Origin: JAAYED01 sp040772225
GTDB lineage: Bacteria > Chloroflexota > Anaerolineae > UBA1429
Assembly (NCBI GenBank): GCA_040772225.1
Contig: JAXGYO010000002.1
Span: 1,860,001-1,924,000 of the forward strand
Direction: 5' to 3'
DNA: 64,000 bases
Under the pieces are notes generated by a model. The model was given only the letters and a program-made list of their open reading frames with translations, ran no database searches and was not told the DNA's origin. Positions 17,384 to 26,272 of this stretch are shown here, piece by piece. How positions within the stretch are numbered: position 1 is the stretch's first letter; each line of letters starts with the position of its first letter. A program made the translations under genes and the position numbers.

Positions 17384-18400
17384 CTACAGTGTGCGCCCAA
17401 TGGCCTCCGCGATCAGCCGGCACTCGGTCATGAGCCGTGAAAAGTCGGAGAAGGTGAGGCTCTGCAGTCCGTCAGAGAGCGCGTTAGGCGGATCAGGATG
17501 CACCTCGATCAGCAGGCCGTCAGCGCCGGCAGCGATCGCTGCTCGTGCCAGCCCGGGAACCAGCGCATAGTGTCCGGCGGCGTGACTGGGGTCCACAATG
17601 ACCGGCAGGTGGGACTGTCGCTTGATCACCGGAACGGCGGAGATATCCAGCGTAAAGCGCGTGCTATCCTCAAAGGAGCGGATACCGCGCTCGCACAGGA
17701 TCACCTGATTCGCGCCTGAGGCGAGCACATAGTCCGCCGCCTGCAGCCACTCGGTCACCGTCGCCGCCAAACCCCGCTTCAGGATGCAGGGCTTGTTGGT
17801 CTCGCCGACTGCCCTGAGCAACGTATAGTTCTGCATGTTGCGTGCGCCCACCTGGAGGATGTCGATCTCGCTGGCCATGCGCTCCACGTATTGCGAGTCG
17901 GTTACCTCACTGACCACGGGGACGTGCAGTTCATCACCGATGCGGCGTAGCAGATCGGCCCCCTCAAAGCCCATACCCTGGAAGCTAAAAGGCGAGCTAC
18001 GTGGCTTGAACGCGCCGCCGCGCAGGACCGTTGCTCCGGAGCGCACCACGTGCCGGGCTGTCGCGGCAAGTTGCTCCCATGACTCGATCGAGCAGGGGCC
18101 CGCCATCACGACGATCTTTGGCCCGCCAATGGTGACGTTTCCGGCCTGCACCAGGGTTGACTCTGGCCGGAACTCGCGCGAGGCGAGCTTGTATGGGCGC
18201 ATGATCCGGGTGACCGATGCCACACCAGGGAGGACCTCAAAGTTGGCAGTAGGCACATGGCCGGTGTCGCTGCCGAGCACCGCCACCACAACCTTGTCGG
18301 TTCCCTGGTTCAGCTGAACCTCAAAGCCGTAGCCGTGGGCCCGTTCGATCACCGCATCCAGTTGTTCCTGGGTCGCGCCACGCTGCATCTCGACGATCAT
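17384..18400 (-). CDS. aroF: 3-deoxy-7-phosphoheptulonate (DAHP) synthase, type I-beta with N-terminal regulatory domain
   Basis: This enzyme condenses PEP with erythrose 4-phosphate, the first step of the shikimate pathway. The 338-residue protein has an N-terminal ferredoxin-like domain (residues 1-70) and a TIM barrel with MAGPCSIES, LRGGAFKPRSSPFSFQG, LQVGARNMQNY and VIVDPSHAAGH. This architecture is that of Thermotoga-type enzymes, whose N-terminal domain mediates feedback inhibition by aromatic amino acids. GAGGAG precedes ATG 18400. No other shikimate gene is nearby. Confidence 0.94.
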   Translation of the reverse strand: MIVEMQRGATQEQLDAVIERAHGYGFEVQLNQGTDKVVVAVLGSDTGHVPTANFEVLPGVASVTRIMRPYKLASREFRPESTLVQAGNVTIGGPKIVVMAGPCSIESWEQLAATARHVVRSGATVLRGGAFKPRSSPFSFQGMGFEGADLLRRIGDELHVPVVSEVTDSQYVERMASEIDILQVGARNMQNYTLLRAVGETNKPCILKRGLAATVTEWLQAADYVLASGANQVILCERGIRSFEDSTRFTLDISAVPVIKRQSHLPVIVDPSHAAGHYALVPGLARAAIAAGADGLLIEVHPDPPNALSDGLQSLTFSDFSRLMTECRLIAEAIGRTL

Positions 18401-18436
18401 AGCACTCCTCCTCGCCGCTGGCCGAATCTGCGATCA

Positions 18437-18464
18437 AGTATAGGAGCAACGGGGCGCAGGCCAA
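18437..18464 (-). promoter_or_regulatory. Promoter for the DAHP synthase gene
   Basis: On the minus strand TTGGCC (18459-18464) and TATACT (18437-18442) are separated by 16 bases, about 30 bases before the start codon's leader begins. Confidence 0.45.
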
Positions 18465-18529
18465 AGCGCCTCTGGCCGCTGGGCACTGCTCGGCCTGGAG
18501 GCCAGAGTCGCGGCGCGCCCGGCGCTGCT

Positions 18530-18558
18530 TTGACGGCCCTTCCCTGCTGGCCTAGAAT
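18530..18558 (+). promoter_or_regulatory. Promoter for the SDR epimerase gene at 18604
   Basis: TTGACG at 18530-18535 and TAGAAT at 18553-18558 have a 17-base spacer. The predicted transcript start is about 40 bases before ATG 18604. Confidence 0.55.
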
Positions 18559-18603
18559 CGACCCGTTCGATAGTCTTGGAGCATCCCGGGGGCTGGATTC
18601 ATC

Positions 18604-19563
18604 ATGAGAGCGCTCATCACAGGCGGCTGCGGCTTTATCGGCAGCTATCTTGCCGAGGCCTTGCTGGCTCGGGGGGATGCTGTTACGGTGGTGGACGACC
18701 TTTCCACCGGACGCTTTGAGAACATCGCGCCTCTGGTTGGCCGGCCCGGCTTTTCTTTTGCCATCGAGACGATCGCCAATGAGACCGTCATGGACCGGCT
18801 GGCAAGCGAGTGCGACATTATCTATCACCTTGCTGCGGCGGTTGGCGTAGAACTCGTCGTTCGCGATCCGGTGCATGTGCTGGAGACCAATGTTCAGGGC
18901 ACAGAGGTGATCTTTCGTGTGGGCGCCCGCTATCGCAAGAAGGTGGTGCTGGCCTCGACCTCGGAGGTATATGGCAAGGGCGCCCGGGTCCCGTTCTCCG
19001 AGGACGACGATCGCACGCTCGGACCCACCACGCGCAGCCGTTGGTCCTATGCGTGCTCCAAGGCGCTGGATGAGTTCATGGCGCTTGCCTATCACAAGCA
19101 ACTGGCGCTGCCTGTGGTGATCGCGCGTTTCTTTAACACCGTCGGGCCGAGGCAGAGCGGGCGATACGGGATGGTGATCCCGCGCTTTGTGCGTCAGGCG
19201 CTGTCTGGCGAACCCGTGACCATCTATGGGGATGGGCAGCAGTCGCGCTGTTTTGCCTATGTAGAGGACGTGGTACGGGGTGTGGTGGCGTTGGCCGATT
19301 GCCCGGAGGCTGTCGGTCAGGTGTACAACGTTGGCAGCACCGAAGAAGTCACGATCGAGCAACTGGCGCAGCGAGTCATCGCTCTTTCAGGCAGCCAGTC
19401 TGAGTTGGTTTATATCCCCTATGGCGAGGCTTACGAAGAAGGGTTCGAGGATATGCTGCGTCGTGTGCCCGATATCCGCAAGATTAGAGACGCGGTGGGC
19501 TGGGAGCCCACAGTCGATCTCGATGGCATTCTGACGCGAGTCATTGCCTCAATGCGGTTGTAG
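18604..19563 (+). CDS. NAD-dependent epimerase/dehydratase (nucleotide-sugar SDR)
   Basis: This extended SDR of 319 residues has the NAD-binding TGGCGFIGS at the N-terminus, VVDDLSTG, the catalytic YxxxK as YACSK (after STSEVYGKG) and RFFNTVGPRQ. Such enzymes act on UDP- or dTDP-sugars (4-epimerases, 4,6-dehydratases, UDP-glucuronate decarboxylases); the substrate cannot be read from sequence. The region VPDIRKIRDAVGWEPTVDLD is the usual C-terminal part. A second member of the family is at 36975-37892. Confidence 0.88.
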   Translation: MRALITGGCGFIGSYLAEALLARGDAVTVVDDLSTGRFENIAPLVGRPGFSFAIETIANETVMDRLASECDIIYHLAAAVGVELVVRDPVHVLETNVQGTEVIFRVGARYRKKVVLASTSEVYGKGARVPFSEDDDRTLGPTTRSRWSYACSKALDEFMALAYHKQLALPVVIARFFNTVGPRQSGRYGMVIPRFVRQALSGEPVTIYGDGQQSRCFAYVEDVVRGVVALADCPEAVGQVYNVGSTEEVTIEQLAQRVIALSGSQSELVYIPYGEAYEEGFEDMLRRVPDIRKIRDAVGWEPTVDLDGILTRVIASMRL

Positions 19564-19627
19564 CGCCAGAACAGACTTCTCGCTGGTTATGGCTGTAGGC
19601 TGTACCCATCTCCCCACAGGAGTACGG

Positions 19628-21094
19628 ATGTCTCTACCTTTCAATTCTCTCAAGCGTGCGCTCCTATTGGGCGCACTCTGTATCCTGTTTTCCGGCTGCG
19701 CCGCGCCGGAAAGCGGCGAGACCACGCCTACGCCGGATATTGCCCTGCTAGAGACCCGCACAGAGGCGCAGCTGGCGGCGCGCCTCACCGCCATTGCTCC
19801 TATCCCCACAGCGACTGCGACGCCCACGCCGGCCCCGCCCACGCCGGTACCCACGCCCAGACCCACGCTGACGCCGACATTGGTCCCGACGGGCTCCGCG
19901 CCTCCGTTGGTCATAGTCAATGTGCTGGCCAATGGTTCTGCGAACATCATCGTCCCACCCTGGGCGGGCGAGGAACTCGTGCTCACGCACTTTATCGAGC
20001 CCATGAGTATCAGCGCGGTCCGATGGCTGCCAGATGGCGAACACATCGGCTTCACGAGTTCACACGATTTCGTCTTTAGCCGTGACAATGAGAACAACGT
20101 GTTTGTCATGCGCGCGGACGGGTCAGAGCAACGGATGCTAACCGGACAGCATGTGGCGCCCGAGGACGCCGTTGGTCCCTTTGTCGCACTTGAGGGGCGC
20201 GTGGAGGGATCCGCCGGATTCTGCCGTGTGACAGCGCAGGGGATGGCCAGCCTCGTCGACGCCGATGAGACCGGCGCCTTTGTCATCGAGGGTGTGCCGC
20301 AGGAGGCCACCTGGGCGCGCGCTGTCTGCCAGGATGGGGCAACGACCCTACAGGGGAGTGTTGACCTTGATCTCTCACGTGGACCCGGAGAGATCGTTAT
20401 CACGGCGGCTCCCGGCGGGCAGGGCTGGCGAGATGTCAGCTTTGCGCCCGATGGTGAGCGGTTTGTGGGCACGCATTACCAGTGGCGATTGGATGATGCC
20501 GGAGAAGTCGTCTACGAGCTGGCCGGTGTGCTGTATGATATTGCGGCCGGAGAGTATGGCCGGTTAGAGCTCCCCGAAGGCATGTCTTTCCACGGGGCTG
20601 CCTGGTCTCCCGACGGGGAGCGCATCGTCGGCGGCCTGTCGGACGAGGAAATGGCCTATCTGTGGGAGTGGGATGCCCAGGGCGTATCGGTCGGCGAGCT
20701 ATACCGGATTGATAACCCGGAGGATCAGATCCTGACGATTATGCGCCCCACATGGTCGTCTGATGGCTCATCCATCGCCTTTGAGCTCCACCGCTGGTAT
20801 TGGTGGAGCGGCCAGAAATTCCGAACGGAGCTCATGACGGTTGACGCCGATGGTCAGAATGCGATCACACTGCTGGAGCCCGAATGGGGCTGGCACGCCA
20901 CAAACCCAAGCTGGGGGATGGGAGGCGCTTCGGTGTTCTACCAGTTGTACGCCAGCGAGATCGATCTGGGGGGACTCATGCCGGTGCAGGCTGACATCTG
21001 GTCGGTGGACGTCGAATCGCTCGAGTCTGCGCGCTGGACACAGGATGGAGGGAGTTTTCTGCCGGCCGTTCGTCCCAGGGCAGCCGGTTCGTAG
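19628..21094 (+). CDS. Lipoprotein with TolB/WD40-like beta-propeller repeats
   Basis: The start is ATG 19628, with AGGAG 6 bases upstream; the frame is open further back into the previous gene without a site. The 488-residue product has a lipoprotein signal ending LFSGC (lipid-modified Cys near 24), then a Thr-Pro-rich linker of about 50 residues (repeated TPTP/PTPVPTP). A globular part follows with propeller-like phrases such as SISAVRWLPDGEHIGF, GWRDVSFAPDGERF, GAAWSPDGERIVGG and PTWSSDGSSIAF. A short Ig/carboxypeptidase-regulatory-like insert (about 190-265) interrupts it. It is probably a surface-anchored binding protein; its ligand is unknown. Confidence 0.78.
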   Translation: MSLPFNSLKRALLLGALCILFSGCAAPESGETTPTPDIALLETRTEAQLAARLTAIAPIPTATATPTPAPPTPVPTPRPTLTPTLVPTGSAPPLVIVNVLANGSANIIVPPWAGEELVLTHFIEPMSISAVRWLPDGEHIGFTSSHDFVFSRDNENNVFVMRADGSEQRMLTGQHVAPEDAVGPFVALEGRVEGSAGFCRVTAQGMASLVDADETGAFVIEGVPQEATWARAVCQDGATTLQGSVDLDLSRGPGEIVITAAPGGQGWRDVSFAPDGERFVGTHYQWRLDDAGEVVYELAGVLYDIAAGEYGRLELPEGMSFHGAAWSPDGERIVGGLSDEEMAYLWEWDAQGVSVGELYRIDNPEDQILTIMRPTWSSDGSSIAFELHRWYWWSGQKFRTELMTVDADGQNAITLLEPEWGWHATNPSWGMGGASVFYQLYASEIDLGGLMPVQADIWSVDVESLESARWTQDGGSFLPAVRPRAAGS

Positions 21095-21117
21095 CCGATG
21101 CGTTGCGCAGGCGTCAT

Positions 21118-21146
21118 ATGACAGAAGTGTGGGCTCGTGGTACAAT
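21118..21146 (+). promoter_or_regulatory. Promoter for the zinc-ribbon membrane protein gene
   Basis: ATGACA (21118-21123) and TACAAT (21141-21146) have a 17-base spacer and a TGG extended -10. It leads to GTG 21175 after a leader of about 20 bases. Confidence 0.55.
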
Positions 21147-21174
21147 CTCACGAATCTTCTGAAGGAGACAAGGC

Positions 21175-21750
21175 GTGCAACTGCCTGCGAATCTGAATGT
21201 GTATGCGGCCGCAGCACTGTTTGTCATCGGAGCCTATCTGGTGGCAACGTATGTGGGCCTGGTCGTCTGGACGTTTCGCGATATTCGCTCCCGGACCCGT
21301 GACGTTCTGGGGCAAATTCTGGCCGCCCTGCTGGTGGCGGTGTTTACGCTGCCCGGCGTGTTGATCTACATCCTCCTGCGTCCCAAAGAGACGTTGGCGG
21401 AAGAGTACGAGCGTTCACTGGCTGAGGAGGCCGTGCTGCAGGACCTGCATGATCGTCGCACGTGCCCGAGTTGCCAGCGCCGAATCGAGGAGAGCTTTGT
21501 GCTCTGCCCCTACTGCAAGCACCAGTTGCGTGACACATGCCTCAACTGTGGGGAGTTGGTGGATCTTGACTGGGTGGTCTGCCCCTACTGTGGGCATCCT
21601 CACGAGGTCCCTGAGCAGGAGAGCGGCCGAAGCAAGCGCAAGGCTGCCGGGGGGGCGAGCGCGGAGCCAGCGGAGCAGGAGCAGCTGGATGAGCAGGTCG
21701 CGGAGCTTGAGTCTGTGCAGAATGGAGTTTCGGCGGCCGAAGAGCGCTAA
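21175..21750 (+). CDS. Membrane-anchored double zinc-ribbon protein
   Basis: This 191-residue protein starts at GTG 21175, with AAGGAG upstream. Two predicted transmembrane helices (about residues 10-33 and 44-65) are followed by two zinc ribbons: CPSC...CPYC and CLNC...CPYC. A charged, low-complexity glutamate-rich tail follows. It is probably a membrane protein with a cytoplasmic zinc-binding part; function unknown. A strong terminator follows. Confidence 0.75.
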   Translation: MQLPANLNVYAAAALFVIGAYLVATYVGLVVWTFRDIRSRTRDVLGQILAALLVAVFTLPGVLIYILLRPKETLAEEYERSLAEEAVLQDLHDRRTCPSCQRRIEESFVLCPYCKHQLRDTCLNCGELVDLDWVVCPYCGHPHEVPEQESGRSKRKAAGGASAEPAEQEQLDEQVAELESVQNGVSAAEER

Positions 21751-21768
21751 TCTGAGCACAATGATCAA

Positions 21769-21795
21769 CCGGAGGCAATACTTGCCTCCGGTTTT
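21769..21795 (+). terminator. Rho-independent terminator
   Basis: CCGGAGGCAA and TTGCCTCCGG form a perfect 10-bp stem with a 3-base loop, followed by TTTT on the plus strand. It ends the zinc-ribbon gene; the convergent gene stops 7 bases away. Confidence 0.8.
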
Positions 21796-21801
21796 GCTGT
21801 C

Positions 21802-23490
21802 TCAGCGGCTGATTCTGGGCCAGATATTACGTCTCTTGAGCTCTGCGATGAGGCGTTCCATGTTGTCTTCATCCACCAGGCATCGCGTTGCACCAAGAGC
21901 ATGGCCGAGCAGGGCGGCAATCGCTGGTACCTTGCGGATTCTTTGCATCGTAGCGGCATCCACCGTCTCCAACAACACGGCGTGCCTCAAACTGGCACTG
22001 CCGTAGCGTTGGCCCCATGCCTGCAGCGTGCGCATAGCGATCTCTGGCAGGCGGTCGTTCGTGATTCGCCTGAGAAAGGTTAGCATCTGGTCGGTGGTGA
22101 TGCCCGCATTCTCGGCCTGCCATACAGAGTCTTCTGAAAGCTGGTAGCGCGCCTGTCCCTCGCCATGTCGGCGCCACTCGGCAAGGCGTTCCAGCTGGTA
22201 GCGCTGGTAGCGCGAGTTGCGCAGGTCGATGGTGACCTGCAATCTGGCGTCAATCACGGCAAGAGGAGCGCCGGGCCGGTCGTCGGGGATGTGAGGAGGT
22301 AACTCCGATAGCAGTTCGCTCCCGGGTGCGCTGATCCTAAATATCTGGTGGGTCTCGGCATCTGTGCCGAGATCGACGATGCCGAGCCAATGCAAAGGCC
22401 CGGTCACGAGATAGCGCGCGAGAGCGCCCTCGATGGCCTCCCAGCTGGACATGCCGCGCAAGAACTCCCCGCTGGCAGCATCGCGCACAAGCCAGCTGTC
22501 CATGTCGCCGTCGGGTCTCAGATAATCGGGCTGAACCTGCCGGAGCGCGGCCACAAAGCTGTCGAGTTCATACCACTGCTCTTCCGCAAGTCCCTCGAGG
22601 TGGCTGCACAGCCGCTTTCGTGCCCCCCAGGGTTCGTTTGGGCAGGTACTCCGGTCGCAGATGATCCCGGGCAGATCGTAGAGCTCATCCCAGGTACGGT
22701 CGTCTCGCCAGGCGATGTAGCAGGCCAGCCACTGATCAGCATCGGGCTGCCCCAGCCACTGCCGCGCTCGCAGCGACAGATGCCACTGTCTGCCATCATG
22801 TTCGACCAGGTCCTGCCCCGTGAGCAGGCGCCACAGCAGATGCATCCGCTCTGAGCTGGAGGGGCCACTGAGCCTCGCCCCGAGGTCCAGTCTGGCCGCG
22901 AGCTCGGCAGGGAATCCGCTGGAGGCCGGCAGGCGTATCGGCTGCTGTCTCAGATGGACGATCTCGGCCATCACATCCTCGACGAGGGTATCGCCCTGGC
23001 AGAGTAACTCATCTGTGGGCAGCGCCGCGATAAGGATGTTTCTGAAAGATGGCGGCTCGAGAGCGGGCAGCCGGGCCAGCAGTTGATCCGGAATGACAAA
23101 AAGCTCGCCGACCAGGTCGCCGAGGTCCCCAAAGGCGCGATAGATCAGCCCCCGGTAGTACAGCTCCTCCAGCGGGCTGGACGGTTCCTGCCAGGGCTGT
23201 TCACGGCGTAGCGCGGCTGGTCCAAAGCGCCGAACCTCACCGTAACGCATGGCCAGAGTGCGTCCTGCAGAAGCACCACCGTCCGCCGCCAGATGGGCCA
23301 GCGCCTCTAGCGCCTCCGGCGAGAGCGTCTGTACTATCCGTTCCACTGCACCGGCCGCCAGCATCCCTTCGCCCAGCCGCAGCACCCGATGCAGTGGCTC
23401 GTCCGCAGGCAGGTCGATATCCCAGGTCTCCGCCAGAGCCCGGTGGAATTCTTCCGGATAGTCGTCGAGACTGCGAAATAGATCTTTCAT
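21802..23490 (-). CDS. Helicase-associated (Helicase_C_3 / XPB N-terminal-like) protein
   Basis: The 562-residue protein has no helicase motor motifs. The C-terminal third (ERLAEWRRHGEGQARYQLSE to RNIWPRISR) resembles the Helicase_C_3 domain found at the N-terminus of bacterial XPB-like helicases; the rest is helical with winged-helix-like stretches. Stand-alone proteins of this kind occur in Chloroflexota and Actinobacteria; their function is unknown. There is no Shine-Dalgarno before ATG 23490, and a TATACT box lies only 15 bases upstream, so the mRNA may be almost leaderless. Confidence 0.65.
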   Translation of the reverse strand: MKDLFRSLDDYPEEFHRALAETWDIDLPADEPLHRVLRLGEGMLAAGAVERIVQTLSPEALEALAHLAADGGASAGRTLAMRYGEVRRFGPAALRREQPWQEPSSPLEELYYRGLIYRAFGDLGDLVGELFVIPDQLLARLPALEPPSFRNILIAALPTDELLCQGDTLVEDVMAEIVHLRQQPIRLPASSGFPAELAARLDLGARLSGPSSSERMHLLWRLLTGQDLVEHDGRQWHLSLRARQWLGQPDADQWLACYIAWRDDRTWDELYDLPGIICDRSTCPNEPWGARKRLCSHLEGLAEEQWYELDSFVAALRQVQPDYLRPDGDMDSWLVRDAASGEFLRGMSSWEAIEGALARYLVTGPLHWLGIVDLGTDAETHQIFRISAPGSELLSELPPHIPDDRPGAPLAVIDARLQVTIDLRNSRYQRYQLERLAEWRRHGEGQARYQLSEDSVWQAENAGITTDQMLTFLRRITNDRLPEIAMRTLQAWGQRYGSASLRHAVLLETVDAATMQRIRKVPAIAALLGHALGATRCLVDEDNMERLIAELKRRNIWPRISR

Positions 23491-23505
23491 CTTCGGAACG
23501 CGATG

Positions 23506-23534
23506 AGTATAGGAGGGGTCGAGCCTGGCCGCAA
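23506..23534 (-). promoter_or_regulatory. Promoter giving a very short leader for the gene at 21802-23490
   Basis: On the minus strand TTGCGG (23529-23534) and TATACT (23506-23511) are separated by 17 bases. Transcription would begin about 8-10 bases before ATG 23490. Confidence 0.45.
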
Positions 23535-23598
23535 CCAGTCAGGGCGCCTAAAGGGAGTATAGCCTTCCCTTACATTATGTCCTGTTGGCCCTGGTTAG

Positions 23599-23627
23599 TT
23601 GCCAATAGAGGGCAAGCTTGGTACAAT
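23599..23627 (+). promoter_or_regulatory. Promoter for the GNAT gene and the downstream run
   Basis: TTGCCA (23599-23604) and TACAAT (23622-23627) have a 17-base spacer and a TGG extended -10; each box differs from consensus at one base. Confidence 0.6.
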
Positions 23628-23683
23628 CATTGCGCTAGAGTTACGAGCAAGAACCTGACGGAGCGACAAATGCTTCATGAGGT

Positions 23684-24637
23684 ATGTCTGTGATCAGACC
23701 CTTCAGTCTGCGGGATGCTCCTGCTATCTGGCACCTGCAGACTCGGGGCGCGGCTTTTGACTACAAGCGGCGCCTTCTGAGTTCGCCAAATCCCACGCGT
23801 TCGGCTGTCCTCGGCCTGGTGAGCGGCCACCATATCGGAGCCCGTACCCTTGTGCACACGGGAAGGGCGGACGGCCGGCCGATCGCCTTTGTCCAACTGC
23901 TTCCACGGGAAGATGGCTCCTGCTGGGATGTGTATTGCATCGCTCCGGCCCTGGATGATAGTCAGGATGTGGCCTGTATCTGGCAGGATCTCCTGGGCCA
24001 GGCCATCATTACTGCGGCAGAGCAATGTGTGTCGCGCATTTATGCGCGCTCGCCCGTTGATGATGAATCTGCTGCAATCTTGAGGCGCAGCGGGTTTTCG
24101 ATGGTGGGGTGCGAGGAGATCTTTGTGTCCTCCGGCCGACGACCCAAGGCCCCCATGCCGCCGAATCTGCGAGAGGTCCTGGAGGGCGATGGGTTTGCGC
24201 TCTCAGAGTTGCGGCGTCAGGTGATTCCTCCCCTCGTCTATCAGGCCCAGTGGTTCGGGCCGGAGGAGGCGGCCTCGACCGCGCGGGCCAGAAGCGGGTA
24301 TGTCTGGGCCGAGGACGGTAAACTGGTGGCGCATATGGCTCTGGAGTCAACCGGCCGCGGCCACTGGATCGAATGTATCGTCAGGCCAGAGCGGCGCGGT
24401 GATCTCCTGCCCTATCTGCGCTGGCTCATGTACATGGCTGATGGCGCGGGCAACAGGCCGATCTATGCCGCCGTACCGGACTATGCTGTGGGTCTGGGGT
24501 GGCTGCTCCGCATGCTCGGGTTCGAATCTTTGAGGCGCCAGCAGGTTATGGTTGCCCACACCGTCAGCCGAGTTACCGTGGCCCGGCCTGCGGTGGCTCA
24601 TGGACTTGAGGGTGGCATCGATATGGTTGCGCATTAA
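23684..24637 (+). CDS. GNAT-like N-acetyltransferase family protein
   Basis: This 317-residue protein begins with the GNAT-like IRPFSLRDAPAIWHL. The N-terminal half has an acetyltransferase-type pattern ending ILRRSGFSMVG; the C-terminal half (ALSELRRQV to LRMLGFESLRRQQVMVAH) looks like a second, degenerate GNAT domain. The acetyl-CoA loop is not a clean R/QxxGxG/A, so catalysis is uncertain. The start at ATG 23684 has only a weak GAGG nearby. It lies just upstream of the R3H ATPase gene. Confidence 0.65.
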   Translation: MSVIRPFSLRDAPAIWHLQTRGAAFDYKRRLLSSPNPTRSAVLGLVSGHHIGARTLVHTGRADGRPIAFVQLLPREDGSCWDVYCIAPALDDSQDVACIWQDLLGQAIITAAEQCVSRIYARSPVDDESAAILRRSGFSMVGCEEIFVSSGRRPKAPMPPNLREVLEGDGFALSELRRQVIPPLVYQAQWFGPEEAASTARARSGYVWAEDGKLVAHMALESTGRGHWIECIVRPERRGDLLPYLRWLMYMADGAGNRPIYAAVPDYAVGLGWLLRMLGFESLRRQQVMVAHTVSRVTVARPAVAHGLEGGIDMVAH

Positions 24638-24701
24638 TGGCAGCAGGATACAGGGGCTGATCCAGTGCCAGTCTGCATGCCAAGAGGTATATATAGACGA
24701 A

Positions 24702-26264
24702 ATGACAATACGGATTACTGACGACATAGACGCCTTGATCGATGTGTTTCCTCCGGAGATCGCCTCCGCGCTGAGACGGGCAGGCCAGTTCGATGCGTTG
24801 CTAGAGGTCGTCATGGACCTGGGGCGTGTCTGTGAGGCACGCTACGTCGATCGCGAGATCGCGCTCACGAGCCACGAGATCAGGCAGGAAGAGATCGACT
24901 ATGTAGTGGCACGTATCGGCGACTTTGGCGAGGATAACCGCGCTGGCATCGCGCGCACGCTGCACCGCATCTCAGCGATCCGCAATCGCCGGAGTGACGT
25001 CGTTGGGCTGACGTGCCGCGTTGGCCGGGCCGTCTATGGAACAATCGAGGTTATTGAGGACATTGTGCGCTCGGGCAAGAGCCTCCTGCTGCTCGGCCGG
25101 CCCGGCGTTGGCAAGACCACGATGCTGCGCGAAGTGGCGCGCGTGCTTGCGGAGAAAATGCGCGTGATCATTGTGGATACGTCCAACGAGATTGGCGGTG
25201 ATGGAGATATCCCCCATCCCGCGGTGGGGCGTGCACGCCGTATGCAGGTGATCACGCCTTCAATGCAGCACGCGGTCATGATCGAGGCGGTGGAGAACCA
25301 CATGCCGGAGGTGATCGTCATCGACGAGATTGGCACCGAGCTCGAGGCATCAGCGGCCAGGACCATCGCCGAACGCGGCGTTCAGCTGGTGGGGACCGCG
25401 CACGGCAACACGCTCGATAACCTGATGATGAACCCCACGCTGAGCGATCTGGTCGGAGGAATTCAGACGGTCACACTCGGAGATGAGGAGGCGCGCCGCC
25501 GTGGCACGCAAAAGTCGGTCCTGGAGCGCAAGGCGCCCCCTACCTTTGATGTGGTGATCGAGATTCAAGATCGCGATCGGGTCGCCGTTCGGGCGGACGT
25601 CGCCGCATCTGTCGACGCTCTCCTGCGCGGGCGCAATTTGCCGGCGGAGATTCGCGTTCGGACGGAGAGTGGCGAGATCGAAAAGATGCAGGAAGTACCC
25701 GAGCGCATTCGCCAGCCTCGGGAGGAGGAGCGAGAGGAGCGGGAAGTGCCCTACCCGCTGTCGCGGTCGGTGCGGGGAAACGGGCGGCGCAAGACGGTGC
25801 GGGTCTATCCCTACGGGCTCAACCAGAATCGGATGCGGCAGGTCAGTCGCCGGCTGGGCGTTCCGCTCGTACTGGTGGGGGATCTCGCTCAGGCGGATGC
25901 GCTGCTGACCCTGCGGACCTACTATCGCAAGCGGCCGGCGGCAGTTGAAGAGGCGGAACGCCGCGGCATACCGGTGTACGTCCTGCGCAGCAACACCGAA
26001 ACGCAGATTGAAAAGTATCTGGCCGAGGTGTTCGATCTCGATCTGGAGCCAGAGATGGGGGTCCCGGAGCTGGAGATTGCCATTGAGGATGCCCGCCGCG
26101 CGATCGAAAAGGTCATTTCGGGTGAAAGAACGTCGGTCCAGCTCTCCTCTCAGGACGCCATGGTGCGCAAGATGCAGCATCAGATGGCCAAGGACGCGAA
26201 CCTGTATTCGCGCAGCTCTGGCACCGAGCCGCAGCGGCGTGTCACGATCTACACCAACCGGTAG
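24702..26264 (+). CDS. AAA ATPase with R3H domain (SpoIIIAA/Ycf45-like)
   Basis: The 520-residue protein starts at ATG 24702. Residues 1-270 form a RecA/PilT-like ATPase with Walker A GRPGVGKTT, Walker B VIVIDEIG and LVGTAHGNTL. A glutamate/arginine-rich linker follows, then a domain with KTVRVYPYGLNQNRMRQV and a C-terminal R3H-like nucleic-acid-binding segment (RKMQHQMAKDANLYSRSSG). This arrangement is known from cyanobacterial/plastid Ycf45 and related SpoIIIAA-like proteins; a single-stranded nucleic acid role is likely but not proven. It ends 8 bases before tmk. Confidence 0.85.
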   Translation: MTIRITDDIDALIDVFPPEIASALRRAGQFDALLEVVMDLGRVCEARYVDREIALTSHEIRQEEIDYVVARIGDFGEDNRAGIARTLHRISAIRNRRSDVVGLTCRVGRAVYGTIEVIEDIVRSGKSLLLLGRPGVGKTTMLREVARVLAEKMRVIIVDTSNEIGGDGDIPHPAVGRARRMQVITPSMQHAVMIEAVENHMPEVIVIDEIGTELEASAARTIAERGVQLVGTAHGNTLDNLMMNPTLSDLVGGIQTVTLGDEEARRRGTQKSVLERKAPPTFDVVIEIQDRDRVAVRADVAASVDALLRGRNLPAEIRVRTESGEIEKMQEVPERIRQPREEEREEREVPYPLSRSVRGNGRRKTVRVYPYGLNQNRMRQVSRRLGVPLVLVGDLAQADALLTLRTYYRKRPAAVEEAERRGIPVYVLRSNTETQIEKYLAEVFDLDLEPEMGVPELEIAIEDARRAIEKVISGERTSVQLSSQDAMVRKMQHQMAKDANLYSRSSGTEPQRRVTIYTNR

Positions 26265-26272
26265 GGACGGGC

